Counted from the stretch's first letter, positions 27,304 through 37,234 are shown. The stretch is DNA of 54,331 bases from an uncultured Eubacterium sp. (GCA_934316925.1 CAKREC010000010.1:1-54331), one strand, 5' to 3'. The notes: generated by a model not told the origin, from the sequence alone. A program made the numbers and translations.

Positions 27304-28866
27304 TTGACAAAACAAAAGTTGATGCGGATTCTTTCTTTTGCTGTGATTTGTGCAGGGGCGTCTTGTTTGAATTGTGTGAAAGGACAAGGGGCCTCTGTGT
27401 CGTATATACCACGGCTGGAAAAAGCAGTTCTGGATCCGAATACGAAAAAGATCCAGATCCGGAAAGGCGAAAAGAAGAATCTGACGAAAAAATCATTTCA
27501 GAAGGCGGAGAAGATCTCGAAAGGCGCCAGGACATTTCATGTAGGGAAAAAAGGTACCTATACGATGCTGATCACCCGGACTGACGGAAAGACAACGATG
27601 TTTTCTGTTAAATTACAAAAGAAAACATACCACATCCGGGCGAATCAACCGGTCGAACTGAGTCGGGATTATATGTACCTTTCGCCAGAGAGTGCAAAGG
27701 ACAAGGTGATCGAGATCCCCGGTGCTTCGGTTGCAGAGGGAGAAGAAGTGTCATTATGGACACAGGGGGATTGCGCCAGCCGGGTGTTTTATCCGGAAAA
27801 AGCAGGGAAAAATAAATATCGCCTGAAAAATGCCGGAAGTGGCAAATATCTGACGGTAGAGAAGACATCTGGGAAATATAGGATCGTACAAAAGACGTAT
27901 GATAAGAAGAACAAAAATCAGATCTTCCAATTTTTATACGCAGGCAAAGAGTCCTATTTTATCAAAAACGTGGGAAAAGGCATGTTCCTTCGGGAGTCGA
28001 AAGGGAAGATTACCTGTGGCAAACGACAAAATAAGAAACGGTTCAAATTTATTCGGAAGACAACGTCAAAACCGGTTGCTGCGGTCTGGTTTGACAAGGA
28101 ATTTACCTATCCAACGTCGATCATATATGGAAGTGCATTCTTATTAAAGGGGACATTGACATCCCGTTATCCATTGCGGACTGTTACCGTAGAGGTTATC
28201 GACGCAAGTGGCAGATCGGTGATCAGTGCCAAGGAAAATGCGACGGGAGTAAGTTTTGATCTGAAAAAAATCGACGCCCGGATCACGTTCGGCAAATTAC
28301 CCGTCGGACGGTATTATTATCAGATTTCCGTGGATGGGCAGCAAGGAGGAAGTGTTGTTGCGGCAAGGAAAGTTTTTGATGTATACATAACCGGAGCATC
28401 TGCGTCAAAGACCTTGATCTATAATGCAGATCTGATCCAGGCAATCGGTTGTCAATCACAGGGAAATGCTTTGGAAAAGAAGGCGTGTGCTTCTTTTGCA
28501 CTAGCATACTGCAACAGTATTCTGAACGGAACTGTTGTGATGCCGTCTGCTTATTGGGTCAGTGATACGAATGTAAACTGTGTGTGGTCCCGTGGCAGTT
28601 ATGAGACCCGCTCATTCTCATCGGAAGCTGAAATCCTACGGGAAGCTTATGCACAGCTCGTTGTTGGAAAACCGGCGATCCTGAATGTTTATAGTGCGAC
28701 AAGCAGTGAACATTGGATCACGTTGATCGGATATAAAAATGTGATCGGCAACGTGATCTCTGCGTCGAGTTTTATTGCGATCGATCCATGGAATGGTCAG
28801 GTGATCACGCTGGGAGAGACGTATAAGGTAAAAAACACATATCGTCTGGGCGTTTATATCAAGTAA
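27304..28866 (+). CDS. Secreted protein with ricin-like and C39-like peptidase domains
   Basis: 520 residues from a TTG start with AAAAGGAG 8 bases upstream. A signal sequence (about 5-28) contains GASC, so lipidation is possible. Residues 140-250 resemble a ricin B-type lectin repeat (YRLKNAGSGKYLTVE, YFIKNVGKGMFLRE). About 255-360 look like an Ig/Fn-type sandwich. The C-terminal domain (370-520) has the C39-like papain fold order: Cys in KKACASFALAYCN (395), His in SSEHWITLIGY (470), Asp in IAIDPWNG (494). It could cleave peptides outside the cell. It follows the M18 gene by 16 bases. Confidence 0.8.
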   Translation: MTKQKLMRILSFAVICAGASCLNCVKGQGASVSYIPRLEKAVLDPNTKKIQIRKGEKKNLTKKSFQKAEKISKGARTFHVGKKGTYTMLITRTDGKTTMFSVKLQKKTYHIRANQPVELSRDYMYLSPESAKDKVIEIPGASVAEGEEVSLWTQGDCASRVFYPEKAGKNKYRLKNAGSGKYLTVEKTSGKYRIVQKTYDKKNKNQIFQFLYAGKESYFIKNVGKGMFLRESKGKITCGKRQNKKRFKFIRKTTSKPVAAVWFDKEFTYPTSIIYGSAFLLKGTLTSRYPLRTVTVEVIDASGRSVISAKENATGVSFDLKKIDARITFGKLPVGRYYYQISVDGQQGGSVVAARKVFDVYITGASASKTLIYNADLIQAIGCQSQGNALEKKACASFALAYCNSILNGTVVMPSAYWVSDTNVNCVWSRGSYETRSFSSEAEILREAYAQLVVGKPAILNVYSATSSEHWITLIGYKNVIGNVISASSFIAIDPWNGQVITLGETYKVKNTYRLGVYIK

Positions 28867-28982
28867 GAATAAACGGTACATTTTTCCGCATAAAGCGTTA
28901 TAAAATCCGCGCAAACGATTCTGGACAGTGGGTAAGTATGTCGTTTATACTTAATATCAGGGTGAAAGAATACGAAAAACAG

Positions 28983-29034
28983 TTGACAAGAATAAAAAAA
29001 TACTATAGTATAAACGTAAACAGAACATTTGTTC
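28983..29034 (+). promoter_or_regulatory. recA promoter and LexA (SOS) box
   Basis: TTGACA (28983-28988), 17 bases, TAGTAT (29006-29011). A perfect GAAC-ATTT-GTTC palindrome (29023-29034), the Gram-positive LexA/DinR box, overlaps the start of the transcript, so LexA should block initiation or elongation until DNA damage. Confidence 0.85.
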
Positions 29035-29052
29035 GCAAACAGGAGGATTAGA

Positions 29053-30105
29053 ATGGAAAAGGATCAAAATAAATTAAAGGCACTGGAGTCAGCGATTGCA
29101 CAGATCGAGAAGGCATATGGACAGGGATCGATCATGAAGCTTGGGGATACGTCTCATTTACAGGTAGAGGCGATTCCGACCGGTTCATTGAGTTTGGATC
29201 TGGCACTTGGAGTAGGCGGCATTCCGAAAGGACGTGTGATCGAGATCTATGGTCCGGAGTCGAGTGGTAAGACTACGGTAGCCCTTCACATGGTTGCAGA
29301 AGTACAGAAGCGTGGCGGTATTGCTGGATTTATTGATGCAGAGCATGCACTGGATCCTGTGTATGCCAAGCATATCGGTGTTGACATCGATGAATTGTAT
29401 ATTTCCCAGCCGGATTGTGGAGAACAGGCAATGGAGATCACGGAGACGATGGTGCGTTCGGGAGCAGTCGATATTGTGATCGTGGATTCGGTAGCTGCAC
29501 TTGTACCAAAAGCCGAGATCGATGGAGATATGGGAGATTCTCATGTAGGTTTGCAGGCGCGTCTGATGAGTCAGGCATTGCGTAAGCTGACCAGTGTGAT
29601 CAACAAGTCCAATTGTACCGTCATCTTTATCAATCAGCTGCGAGAGAAGATTGGTGTTATGTTTGGCAACCCGGAGACGACGACCGGTGGTCGTGCGTTG
29701 AAGTTTTATGCCTCTGTCCGCATGGATGTGCGCCGGATTGAGACATTGTCACAAGGTGGAGAAAAGATCGGAAACCGCGTTCGTGTAAAAGTAGTCAAGA
29801 ACAAGGTGGCACCACCATTCCAGGAAGCAGAGTTTGACATTATGTTTGGTAAAGGAATTTCCAGAGAGGGCGATGTCCTGGATCTGGCAGCCAAGAATGA
29901 TGTTATCATGAAGAGCGGTGCATGGTATTCTTACAATGGAGAGCGCATCGGTCAGGGACGTGAGAATGCGAAGAAGTATCTGGCAGAACATCCGGAGATG
30001 TTTGAAGAGGTAGAAAAGCAGGTACGTCAGAAGTGTGCTCCGGAACCAAAGGAAGACGAAGAAGAAAAAGAACCGAAAGCAGAAAAAACACCAGAAACAG
30101 AATGA
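29053..30105 (+). CDS. recA: Recombinase RecA
   Basis: 350-residue recombinase and LexA coprotease. Walker A is GPESSGKTT, preceded by [21 protein letters not shown]; the L1/L2 region reads [40 protein letters not shown]. The C-terminus is the usual acidic tail ([17 protein letters not shown]). AGGAGG precedes the ATG at 29053; the TTG at 29029 lies within the LexA box and is not a start. recX follows after a 106-base spacer that holds the structured element. Confidence 0.97.
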   Translation: MEKDQNKLKALESAIAQIEKAYGQGSIMKLGDTSHLQVEAIPTGSLSLDLALGVGGIPKGRVIEIYGPESSGKTTVALHMVAEVQKRGGIAGFIDAEHALDPVYAKHIGVDIDELYISQPDCGEQAMEITETMVRSGAVDIVIVDSVAALVPKAEIDGDMGDSHVGLQARLMSQALRKLTSVINKSNCTVIFINQLREKIGVMFGNPETTTGGRALKFYASVRMDVRRIETLSQGGEKIGNRVRVKVVKNKVAPPFQEAEFDIMFGKGISREGDVLDLAAKNDVIMKSGAWYSYNGERIGQGRENAKKYLAEHPEMFEEVEKQVRQKCAPEPKEDEEEKEPKAEKTPETE

Positions 30106-30111
30106 GAGAGA

Positions 30112-30190
30112 GGAGCCCCATATGACGAAGTCATATATGGAATGGGCTCCGACGACCTGCCGCCGAGCGAATGCGAGGGGCGGTGCATAT
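30112..30190 (+). ncRNA. Structured repeat element / putative micro-ORF, copy 1 (recA-recX spacer)
   Basis: Outer stem GGAGCCC (30112-30118) with GGGCTCC (30144-30150) encloses a perfect hairpin ATATGAC-GAA-GTCATAT (30120-30136). Then follow GACGACCTGCC, a small GCGAATGC hairpin and GGCGG, pairing GCCGCC with GGCGG. Copy 2 at 44005 has the same layout with paired base changes. The same DNA can encode a 27-residue peptide (ATG 30122, stop 30203-30205) beginning MTKSY with PTTCRR in the middle. Its ribosome binding site and ATG are both buried in the stems. Either a cis-acting RNA or a short coding gene is possible; the function is unknown. Confidence 0.6.
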
Positions 30191-30211
30191 GAAAGAGGGA
30201 GGTGATGTTAT

Positions 30212-30760
30212 ATGGCAGGATCGCAGGAAAAAGGATTACCCTGGCGACTTTCAGAAGATGACCGTGACATTACCTCTTCTTTACAGGAAGAGATTTCAGA
30301 GGAAGACAGACGGGCAAGAGAGAAGGCACTCAGCCTTTTGCTTGCACAGGAAAGAACTGCCAGAGATCTGCAGAATCGTCTTTGCCGATCCGGTTTTTCG
30401 GAGAAAGCTGCCGGGCAGGCAGTGTCGTACGTACAGCAGCTTGGGTATTTAGACGATGAACGGTTTGCCTGCAATTATGTACGGTTTCGCAAAGGAAAGA
30501 AGAGCCGGCGGGAGCTGCAGATGAAACTCTCGGAAAAAGGAGTTGACCGGGAGTTGATTTCTCTTGCATTAGAGGAATATACAAAAGAAGAAGAAACAGA
30601 AGCATTATTGATCCAATTACAAAAGCGATTAAAGGGCAGGAATTTTCGGGAGATGGATCTGGGAGAACGACAAAAGTTAAAGGCTGCGGTGGCAAGGAAA
30701 GGATACCCTGTGAATTTGATCCAGACTGCCATAAGTACCTTGGAGCAAGGTGAAGAATAG
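30212..30760 (+). CDS. recX: Regulatory protein RecX
   Basis: 182 residues of the RecX family, which caps or disassembles RecA filaments. Three-helix repeats are visible: ALSLLLAQERTARDLQNRLCRSGFSE, then YLDDERFACNYVRFRKGKKSRRELQMKLSEKGV, then a C-terminal repeat (LKAAVARKGYPVNLIQTAIS). The strong site GGGAGGTGAT precedes the ATG. It probably shares the SOS-regulated recA transcript, with the structured element in between. The terminator overlaps its last codons. Confidence 0.9.
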   Translation: MAGSQEKGLPWRLSEDDRDITSSLQEEISEEDRRAREKALSLLLAQERTARDLQNRLCRSGFSEKAAGQAVSYVQQLGYLDDERFACNYVRFRKGKKSRRELQMKLSEKGVDRELISLALEEYTKEEETEALLIQLQKRLKGRNFREMDLGERQKLKAAVARKGYPVNLIQTAISTLEQGEE

Positions 30761-30777
30761 AAATCCTTGCTTTTTTT
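30744..30777 (+). terminator. Terminator of recA-recX
   Basis: AGCAAGG (30744-30750) pairs with CCTTGCT (30765-30771), then seven T. It overlaps the recX stop codon and the next promoter. Confidence 0.8.
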
Positions 30778-30795
30778 ATTTTACTTGTGTATAAT
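30767..30795 (+). promoter_or_regulatory. glmM promoter
   Basis: TTGCTT (30767-30772), 17 bases, TATAAT (30790-30795). The -35 box is inside the recX terminator. Confidence 0.6.
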
Positions 30796-30848
30796 GTGAT
30801 ACATATGGGTTTTTGGGTTTGCTATGCCCATAGCAGATTGGAGGCATT

Positions 30849-32192
30849 ATGAAGTACTTTGGAACGGATGGATTCCGCGGCGAAGCAAATGAAAATCTGA
30901 CCGTGGAACATGCATACAAAGTGGGAAGATTCTTGGGTCATTACTATCAGAAAGCCGGACATGGTGTTCGCGTTATTATAGGTAAAGATACAAGATTGTC
31001 AGGAGACATGTTTGAAACCGCATTGGCTTCTGGACTGACTGCCAGTGGAGCAGATGTATATCAGTTGCATGTGACGACAACTCCCAGTGTTTCGTATTTG
31101 ATTCGAGAAGAGAAGTTTGACTGCGGTATTATGATCAGTGCCAGTCACAATCCATATTATGACAATGGATTAAAAGTGATCAATGGGGAAGGTCATAAGC
31201 TGGAGCCGGAAGTGGAAGAACAGATTGAAAAGTATATTGACGGTTTGATTCCGGAATTGCCTTTTGCCAAGAAAGAGAAGATTGGCCGCTGTTATGATTA
31301 TTCTGCAGGCAGAGACCATTACAAAGAGCATCTGATCCACCTGGCGAAACATTCTTTTGAAGGTAAGACGGTGGCTTTGGACTTGTCCAATGGTTCGGCA
31401 TCTGCTATGGCAAAAGATGTGTTTGAGGCATTAGGAGCGCATACGATCGTACGTCATGATCAGCCAAATGGAACCAACATCAATCGTGATTGCGGATCCA
31501 CTCATATTGAGTCGTTACAGTCTTTGATGTATGACACAGGAGCTGATATTGGATTTGCCTATGATGGCGACGCGGATCGATGCCTGGCGGTGGACGATCA
31601 GGGCAAGGTCGTAGATGGCGATCATATCCTATATGTATGTGGTAAGTATCTCAAAGAACAGGGCAGACTGAAAGATGATACCGTTGTGACGACGGTTATG
31701 TCGAATATGGGGCTTTATAAGGCATTTGACAAGATTGGTATTCGATATGAACAGACAGCAGTTGGTGACAAGTATGTTTGTGAGAATATGATGGCCAACG
31801 ACTATTCGATCGGTGGAGAGCAGTCAGGACATATTATATTCAAAGAGCATGCGGTGACAGGAGACGGTATTTTGACTTCCCTGATGATCATGGAAGCATA
31901 TCTGTATTATGATGAGCCGCTGTCAGAACTTACAAAAGATTTTGTTGTTTATCCACAGTTACTGGTCAATGTCAAAGTGAAAGATAAAGTGGCTGCCAGA
32001 GAGGATCCGGATGTGCAGAAAGCAGCTGCACTTGTAAGCCAGCAGTTAGGTGATGCCGGACGCCTGTTACTTCGTGAGAGTGGCACAGAGCCGTTGATCC
32101 GGGTTATGGTAGAAGCGGAGAACGACGATATTTGTAAAAAAAATGTGGATACCATTGTTCAGGTATTGAAGAGCAAGGGACATGTTTTATAA
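30849..32192 (+). CDS. glmM: Phosphoglucosamine mutase
   Basis: GlmM converts glucosamine-6-phosphate to glucosamine-1-phosphate for UDP-GlcNAc and peptidoglycan synthesis. 447 residues. The active serine is in ISASHNPYYDNG (S99), the metal loop is AYDGDADRCLAV, the sugar loop is GGEQSGHIIF and the phosphate-binding loop is RESGTEPLIRVMVE. GGAGGC precedes the ATG. It stands alone behind its own promoter, with no other glm gene nearby. Confidence 0.95.
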   Translation: MKYFGTDGFRGEANENLTVEHAYKVGRFLGHYYQKAGHGVRVIIGKDTRLSGDMFETALASGLTASGADVYQLHVTTTPSVSYLIREEKFDCGIMISASHNPYYDNGLKVINGEGHKLEPEVEEQIEKYIDGLIPELPFAKKEKIGRCYDYSAGRDHYKEHLIHLAKHSFEGKTVALDLSNGSASAMAKDVFEALGAHTIVRHDQPNGTNINRDCGSTHIESLQSLMYDTGADIGFAYDGDADRCLAVDDQGKVVDGDHILYVCGKYLKEQGRLKDDTVVTTVMSNMGLYKAFDKIGIRYEQTAVGDKYVCENMMANDYSIGGEQSGHIIFKEHAVTGDGILTSLMIMEAYLYYDEPLSELTKDFVVYPQLLVNVKVKDKVAAREDPDVQKAAALVSQQLGDAGRLLLRESGTEPLIRVMVEAENDDICKKNVDTIVQVLKSKGHVL

Positions 32193-32246
32193 ATATAAAG
32201 AAATAAAGGAAAGATACTGCATAAAGCAGAGAAATTGGAGGAAATA

Positions 32247-33557
32247 ATGAGTTACACAGTTGAAAATTTGGAAAAGAGCATGGCAAAACTTACAATTACT
32301 GTAAGCGCAGAGACATTTGAAGAGGCTATGGTTAAGTCTTATAACAAAAATAAAAAGAACATCAATCTTCAGGGATTCCGTAAAGGAAAAGCTCCTCGCA
32401 AGATGATCGAGAAGATGTATGGCCCGGAAGTATTTTATGAGGATGCTGCAAACTTTGCAATTCCAGATGCTTATGAAGAGGCTGCAAAAGATTCCGGTCT
32501 TGAGATTGTTTCCCGTCCGGAGATCGATGTTGTAGAGATCGGTAAAGGAAAAGACTTCGTATTTACCGCTACCGTTGCCACCAAACCAGAAGTAACACTT
32601 GGCGAGTACAAAGGTATTGAAGTAGAAAAGAAAGAAGTTAAGGTTATGGCTGCCGATGTAAATGCTGAATTAGACCGCATTCGTGAGCAGAACAGCCGTA
32701 TGGTTACTGTTGAAAATCGTGGAGTTAAGAAAGATGACACCGCAGTGATCGACTTTGAAGGATTTGTAGATGGCGAGCCATTCCAGGGCGGAAAAGGAAC
32801 CGATTATCCATTGGTTATCGGAAGCCATTCTTTCATTGACAACTTTGAAGATCAGTTAGTTGGCAAAAAAGTTGGCGAAGAAGTAGAAGTGAATGTTACA
32901 TTCCCAGAAGATTATCATGAGGAAGCTTTGAAAGGCAAACCAGCGATGTTCAAAGTTACTGTAAAAGAGATCAAAGTAAAAGAACTTCCTAAATTAGATG
33001 ATGAATTTGCAAGTGATGTATCCGAATTTGAGACATTAAAAGAGTACAAAGCAAGCATCAAAAAGAACCTCACAGAGAGAAGAAAAGAAGAAGCTAAGAG
33101 AGAAAAAGAAAATAAGGTAATTGAGCAGGTTGTTGAAAATATTACCGTAGAGATTCCTGCGCCAATGATCGATGAGCAGGTTCGCCAGATGATCCAGGAA
33201 TTTGCAAGCAGAATTCAGCAGCAGGGTATCGGCATTGATCAGTATATGCAGATGACTGGTATGACAGCAGATGCTTTGATGGCACAGATGAGACCAGACG
33301 CTGAAAAACGGATCAAGACTCGTCTTGCATTGGAAGCTGTCGTTGCAGCAGAAGGCATCAAAGCAACAGCAAAAGATGTAGACAAAGAGATTGAGAACAT
33401 GGCTTCTATGTATCAGATGGAAGTTGAAAAAGTAAAAGAAATGATTGGCGATTATGAAAAAGAGCAGATCGCTTCCGATCTGGCTGTTCAGAAAGCAATT
33501 GAATTTTTGGCAAAACAGGCTGTTGAAGTTGAGCCAAAAGAAGAAAAAGAAGACTAA
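32247..33557 (+). CDS. tig: Trigger factor
   Basis: 436-residue ribosome-associated chaperone and prolyl isomerase. The N-terminal ribosome-binding domain has the signature [17 protein letters not shown], the FKBP domain (about 155-245) contains [21 protein letters not shown], and the C-terminal helical chaperone domain ends in an acidic tail. GGAGG precedes the ATG at 32247; an in-frame TTG at 32235 lies within that site. First gene of a tig-clpP-clpX cluster. Confidence 0.96.
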   Translation: MSYTVENLEKSMAKLTITVSAETFEEAMVKSYNKNKKNINLQGFRKGKAPRKMIEKMYGPEVFYEDAANFAIPDAYEEAAKDSGLEIVSRPEIDVVEIGKGKDFVFTATVATKPEVTLGEYKGIEVEKKEVKVMAADVNAELDRIREQNSRMVTVENRGVKKDDTAVIDFEGFVDGEPFQGGKGTDYPLVIGSHSFIDNFEDQLVGKKVGEEVEVNVTFPEDYHEEALKGKPAMFKVTVKEIKVKELPKLDDEFASDVSEFETLKEYKASIKKNLTERRKEEAKREKENKVIEQVVENITVEIPAPMIDEQVRQMIQEFASRIQQQGIGIDQYMQMTGMTADALMAQMRPDAEKRIKTRLALEAVVAAEGIKATAKDVDKEIENMASMYQMEVEKVKEMIGDYEKEQIASDLAVQKAIEFLAKQAVEVEPKEEKED

Positions 33558-33610
33558 TTGGAACAGACTCCCTGCGTATTTCGATGGAAGTCTGGAAATG
33601 GAGGGAAATT

Positions 33611-34213
33611 ATGGCATTAGTACCTTATGTTGTTGAGCAGACAAGCCGTGGCGGTGAACGCTCATATGACATTTATTCAAGATTATTAAAAGAGAGAATC
33701 ATTTTCCTTGCAGACGAGGTAAATGATCAGACGGCCAGCTTGGTTGTTGCACAGTTGCTGTTTTTGGAATCAGAAGATCCAAATAAGGACATTCAGTTGT
33801 ATATCAACAGTCCGGGTGGCTCTGTTACGGCAGGTATGGCGATCTATGACACTATGAACTATGTTAAGTGCGATGTTTCAACCATCTGCATTGGCATGGC
33901 AGCAAGTATGGGAGCATTTCTGCTTTCCAGTGGAGCGAAAGGAAAGCGTTTTGCATTGCCAAATGCGGAAGTCATGATCCATCAGCCTTCTGGTGGAGCA
34001 AAAGGCCAGGCAACGGAGATCCAGATTGTTGCAGAAAATATCTTGAAAACCAAGAAAAAATTAAATGAGATTCTGGCAAAGAACACGGGACAGACTGTGG
34101 AACAGATTGCACAGGATACCGAGAGAGATAATTTCATGAGCGCAGAGGAAGCGAAGGCTTATGGCCTTGTGGACTGCATTGTGGAGAATCGAAATGATGC
34201 AACATCAAAATGA
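33611..34213 (+). CDS. clpP: ATP-dependent Clp protease proteolytic subunit
   Basis: 200-residue serine peptidase forming the ClpXP or ClpCP chamber. Catalytic Ser is in [14 protein letters not shown] (S99), His in VMIHQPSGG (H124), with the handle helix in the C-terminal half. The start [26 protein letters not shown] is typical, with GGAGGG before the ATG at 33611. A hairpin-terminator separates it from clpX. Confidence 0.97.
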   Translation: MALVPYVVEQTSRGGERSYDIYSRLLKERIIFLADEVNDQTASLVVAQLLFLESEDPNKDIQLYINSPGGSVTAGMAIYDTMNYVKCDVSTICIGMAASMGAFLLSSGAKGKRFALPNAEVMIHQPSGGAKGQATEIQIVAENILKTKKKLNEILAKNTGQTVEQIAQDTERDNFMSAEEAKAYGLVDCIVENRNDATSK

Positions 34214-34224
34214 TGTAACCAAAG

Positions 34225-34257
34225 AAAAAGCGAATGATTCGATCATTCGCTTTTTCA
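34225..34257 (+). terminator. Terminator/attenuator between clpP and clpX
   Basis: A perfect 14-base stem, AAAAAGCGAATGAT (34225-34238) with ATCATTCGCTTTTT (34242-34255), and a TCG loop. The T tract is part of the stem. It should lower clpX transcription relative to clpP. Confidence 0.8.
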
Positions 34258-34279
34258 ATAAGATAGTAGAGAGGTAGAT

Positions 34280-35575
34280 ATGGCAGGAAAAAATAGCGAG
34301 GGCATGCCATTGTTACACTGTTCATTTTGTGGCAAGACAGAGAAACAGGTACACAAATTGATAGCAGGCCCAAATGGTGTATATATTTGTGATGAATGTG
34401 TCGATTTATGTGATGAAATTCTGGCAGAGGAAATGCAGGATGAGTATGATGACGCAGATACCGATGATGAGATCAATTTATTGAAACCAAAAGAGATCAA
34501 AGCCTTTTTGGATGAGTATGTAGTCGGTCAGGATGATGCCAAGAAAGCACTTTCCGTGGCTGTTTACAATCACTATAAGCGGATCAAAGCAGGAAAAGAC
34601 ATGGATGTTGAACTGCAGAAGAGCAACATTCTCATGTTGGGACCGACTGGTTCTGGCAAGACCTATCTTGCGCAGACACTGGCTAAGATCTTAAATGTTC
34701 CATTTGCGATAGCAGATGCTACCACATTGACCGAGGCAGGATATGTCGGTGAAGATGTGGAGAATATTTTGTTAAAGATCATTCAGGCTGCTGATTACGA
34801 CATCAAACGTGCAGAGCATGGTATTATTTATCTGGATGAGATTGATAAGATCACCAAAAAAGCGGAAAATGTGTCGATTACAAGGGATGTTTCCGGAGAA
34901 GGCGTTCAGCAGGCATTGCTGAAGATCTTGGAGGGAACAGAAGCAAGTGTTCCGCCACAAGGCGGAAGAAAGCACCCGCAGCAGGAGTTTTTCCATATTG
35001 ATACGACCAATATTTTGTTTATTTGCGGTGGTGCATTTGATGGACTGGAGAAGATCATCAGTTCCCGTATTGACAAAAAATCCATTGGATTTAATGCTGA
35101 AATTACAGATTCTACACAACAAAATGTGGGAGATCTGTTTAAACGTGCATTGCCACAGGACTTTGTTAAGTTTGGTCTGATCCCTGAGTTTATTGGCCGT
35201 GTTCCGGTGACGGTATCGCTGGATCTTTTGGACGAGGATGCCTTGATGGAGATCCTGGTTCGTCCAAAGAATGCGATCACAAAGCAGTATAAAAAACTAT
35301 TGGAATTAGATGGCATTGAACTGAACTTTGAGGAAGATGCACTGCGTGAAGTGGCACGGCTCTCCAATAAGAGAAAGACCGGTGCGAGAGGACTGCGGTC
35401 GATCCTGGAGGGAAGCATGATGGATTATATGTACGAATTGCCATCACAGGATGATATTAAAGAATTTACGATCACAAAAGAGGACATTACAGGGGATCGG
35501 ACAAAAGCACTGGAAGACAAGGATGTGCCTGCGATTGAAGATACTCACGGTGAGACGGACGAGGAAAGTGCATAA
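34280..35575 (+). CDS. clpX: ATP-dependent Clp protease ATP-binding subunit ClpX
   Basis: 431-residue AAA+ unfoldase feeding ClpP. The N-terminal zinc-binding domain has HCSFCGKTE...[10 protein letters not shown]. Walker A is [12 protein letters not shown], Walker [11 protein letters not shown], the pore loop is GYVGED, the arginine-finger region [10 protein letters not shown], and sensor 2 [10 protein letters not shown]. The IGF-like ClpP-docking loop region is the KSIGF stretch. 66 bases after clpP, with AGAGAGG before the ATG. Confidence 0.96.
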   Translation: MAGKNSEGMPLLHCSFCGKTEKQVHKLIAGPNGVYICDECVDLCDEILAEEMQDEYDDADTDDEINLLKPKEIKAFLDEYVVGQDDAKKALSVAVYNHYKRIKAGKDMDVELQKSNILMLGPTGSGKTYLAQTLAKILNVPFAIADATTLTEAGYVGEDVENILLKIIQAADYDIKRAEHGIIYLDEIDKITKKAENVSITRDVSGEGVQQALLKILEGTEASVPPQGGRKHPQQEFFHIDTTNILFICGGAFDGLEKIISSRIDKKSIGFNAEITDSTQQNVGDLFKRALPQDFVKFGLIPEFIGRVPVTVSLDLLDEDALMEILVRPKNAITKQYKKLLELDGIELNFEEDALREVARLSNKRKTGARGLRSILEGSMMDYMYELPSQDDIKEFTITKEDITGDRTKALEDKDVPAIEDTHGETDEESA

Positions 35576-35592
35576 AGACAAGGAGTAGTCCT

Positions 35593-36192
35593 ATGGTTAT
35601 AAAATCATTAGAACTGGAAACGGTGTGTGGTATTACCAGTAAGCTGCCACAGCATGACAAGATCGAGATCGCTTTTTGGGGACGTTCCAATGTAGGAAAG
35701 TCATCGCTTTTGAATGGCTTGTGGAATCGCAAGTCTATGGCAAGAACCTCATCTCAGCCTGGCAAAACCCAGACGATCAATTATTACAATCTGAATGATA
35801 TCTGCTATATGGTGGATCTTCCGGGATATGGTTATGCGAAGGTTTCCCGCGAATTGGCGGCGAAGTGGAACAAGATGATCGAGAAGTATCTGGATACTTC
35901 AAAGGCACTGCGAGTGGTGTTTTTGTTGATTGATATTCGTCATGATCCATCCAAGCTGGATGTTCAGATGTATCAGTTGCTGTACGCGAAGGGATTCAAC
36001 CCGCTGATCATAGCGACCAAGACGGATAAAGTCAGCAAAAATGAAAAAAATAAGAACATTGCCCGCATACGAAAAGTACTGGGTGCAGATGAACAGACAC
36101 CGATCCTTCCATTTTCTGCATTGAATAAAGAAGGAAAAGAAGATATCTGGGAATACATTGATTATTTTGTAAAAGAAATACCGGTTGAATAA
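35593..36192 (+). CDS. engB: Ribosome biogenesis GTPase YsxC/EngB
   Basis: 199-residue GTPase needed for 50S subunit maturation. G1 is GRSNVGKSSLLN, G3 DLPGYGYAK, G4 TKTD and G5 the SAL of PFSALNKEG. 17 bases after clpX. In Bacillus the lon genes lie between clpX and ysxC; they are missing here. Confidence 0.95.
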   Translation: MVIKSLELETVCGITSKLPQHDKIEIAFWGRSNVGKSSLLNGLWNRKSMARTSSQPGKTQTINYYNLNDICYMVDLPGYGYAKVSRELAAKWNKMIEKYLDTSKALRVVFLLIDIRHDPSKLDVQMYQLLYAKGFNPLIIATKTDKVSKNEKNKNIARIRKVLGADEQTPILPFSALNKEGKEDIWEYIDYFVKEIPVE

Positions 36193-36206
36193 GTGGAGTG
36201 ATGTCA

Positions 36207-36836
36207 ATGACAAAAAAACAAAGAGCGGAAGAAATTATTCGGTTGCTGGAAGGAGAATATCCGGCGACGCATTGCACATTGGATTATGACGAGGCATGGA
36301 AGCTTCTTGTCAGTGTAAGGCTTGCTGCACAGTGCACAGATGCCAGGGTAAATGTCGTTGTCAAAGATCTGTTTGCCCGGTATCCTTCTCCGCAGGCACT
36401 GGCGGCGGAGACCCCGGAAGGCATTGAGGCGATTGTAAAGCCATGCGGATTGGGAAAAAGCAAGGCCAGAGATATTCAAAAATGTATGCAGATGCTGGTA
36501 GAAAAATACGATGGACATGTTCCGGATGACTTTGATGCGTTGCTGGCACTGCCCGGTGTGGGAAGAAAAAGTGCCAATCTGATCATGGGTGATGTGTTCC
36601 ATAAGCCCGCGATCGTTACTGACACACATTGCATCCGGCTGACCAATCGCATGGGACTGGTAGACGGCATCAAAGATCCTAAAAGAGTAGAGATGGCATT
36701 GTGGAAGATCATACCTCCGGAAAAAGGAAGTGATTTTTGCCATCGCCTTGTCGATCATGGCAGAAAAGTATGCACGGCGAGAAATCCCGAATGCGAACAG
36801 TGCGTATTGAATGCCATCTGCAAAAAGAAACTATAA
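36207..36836 (+). CDS. nth: Endonuclease III
   Basis: 209-residue DNA glycosylase/AP lyase for oxidised pyrimidines. Helix-hairpin-helix LPGVGRKSANLIMG with catalytic Lys, the catalytic Asp context VDTHCIRLTNRMG (TDTHC here), and a 4Fe-4S loop CTARNPECEQCVLNAIC (C-x6-C-x2-C-x5-C). GGAG lies 8 bases before the ATG at 36207; an upstream GTG and ATG are less well placed. Follows engB closely and converges on a minus-strand gene with a 5-base gap. Confidence 0.95.
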   Translation: MTKKQRAEEIIRLLEGEYPATHCTLDYDEAWKLLVSVRLAAQCTDARVNVVVKDLFARYPSPQALAAETPEGIEAIVKPCGLGKSKARDIQKCMQMLVEKYDGHVPDDFDALLALPGVGRKSANLIMGDVFHKPAIVTDTHCIRLTNRMGLVDGIKDPKRVEMALWKIIPPEKGSDFCHRLVDHGRKVCTARNPECEQCVLNAICKKKL

Positions 36837-36841
36837 GAGGA

Positions 36842-37234
36842 TCAATCGGATAAAATTTTTTCATACAGCAACCCTACGGCAAACCACAAAGGAGCATAGT
36901 CAAACCGGACAAGCCCTTTGTAGTTTGCCTTTGCTTTACTGTAGTCCCATGGACAACAACCGATTTTTTTCAAAAGACTTCCCGTACTGTATTCGGTCAA
37001 AAAAATGCAGGCAGTATATACAGAACCCCGAAGGAATATATTTTTATTTTTCATGACATGGCAGAGTGGAGAGATGGCAGAAGCCATACCGTAAATAGGA
37101 AACATCCACATCGAGGTAGCACATGTCATTTTCTTGTTTTTTTCAATACAGACAGACCCAAGTCCGGTCCAAAAACATTCCAATCCCCATCCCATCAGAC
37201 CACATTTCATAAAGTTTTTTGCATTTCTGTTCAT
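36842..37234 (-). CDS. Putative multi-span membrane protein (CmpB-type ABC permease-like family)
   Basis: About 130 residues with four hydrophobic segments. The phrases GLECFWTGLG, TEYSTGSLLKKIGCCPWDYSK and FDYAPLWFAVGLLYEKI match the family annotated as putative ABC transporter permease (PF06541-like). The transport role is doubtful. GGAGG lies 10 bases before the ATG at 37234; the longer reading from 37285 is possible. It stands alone on the minus strand between nth and the DUF1015 gene. Confidence 0.75.
   Translation of the reverse strand: MNRNAKNFMKCGLMGWGLECFWTGLGSVCIEKNKKMTCATSMWMFPIYGMASAISPLCHVMKNKNIFLRGSVYTACIFLTEYSTGSLLKKIGCCPWDYSKAKANYKGLVRFDYAPLWFAVGLLYEKILSD

Noticed and set aside
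30796..30848. glmS-type ribozyme or riboswitch before glmM
   Set aside because: The leader is only about 50 bases with one six-base hairpin; no ribozyme core.
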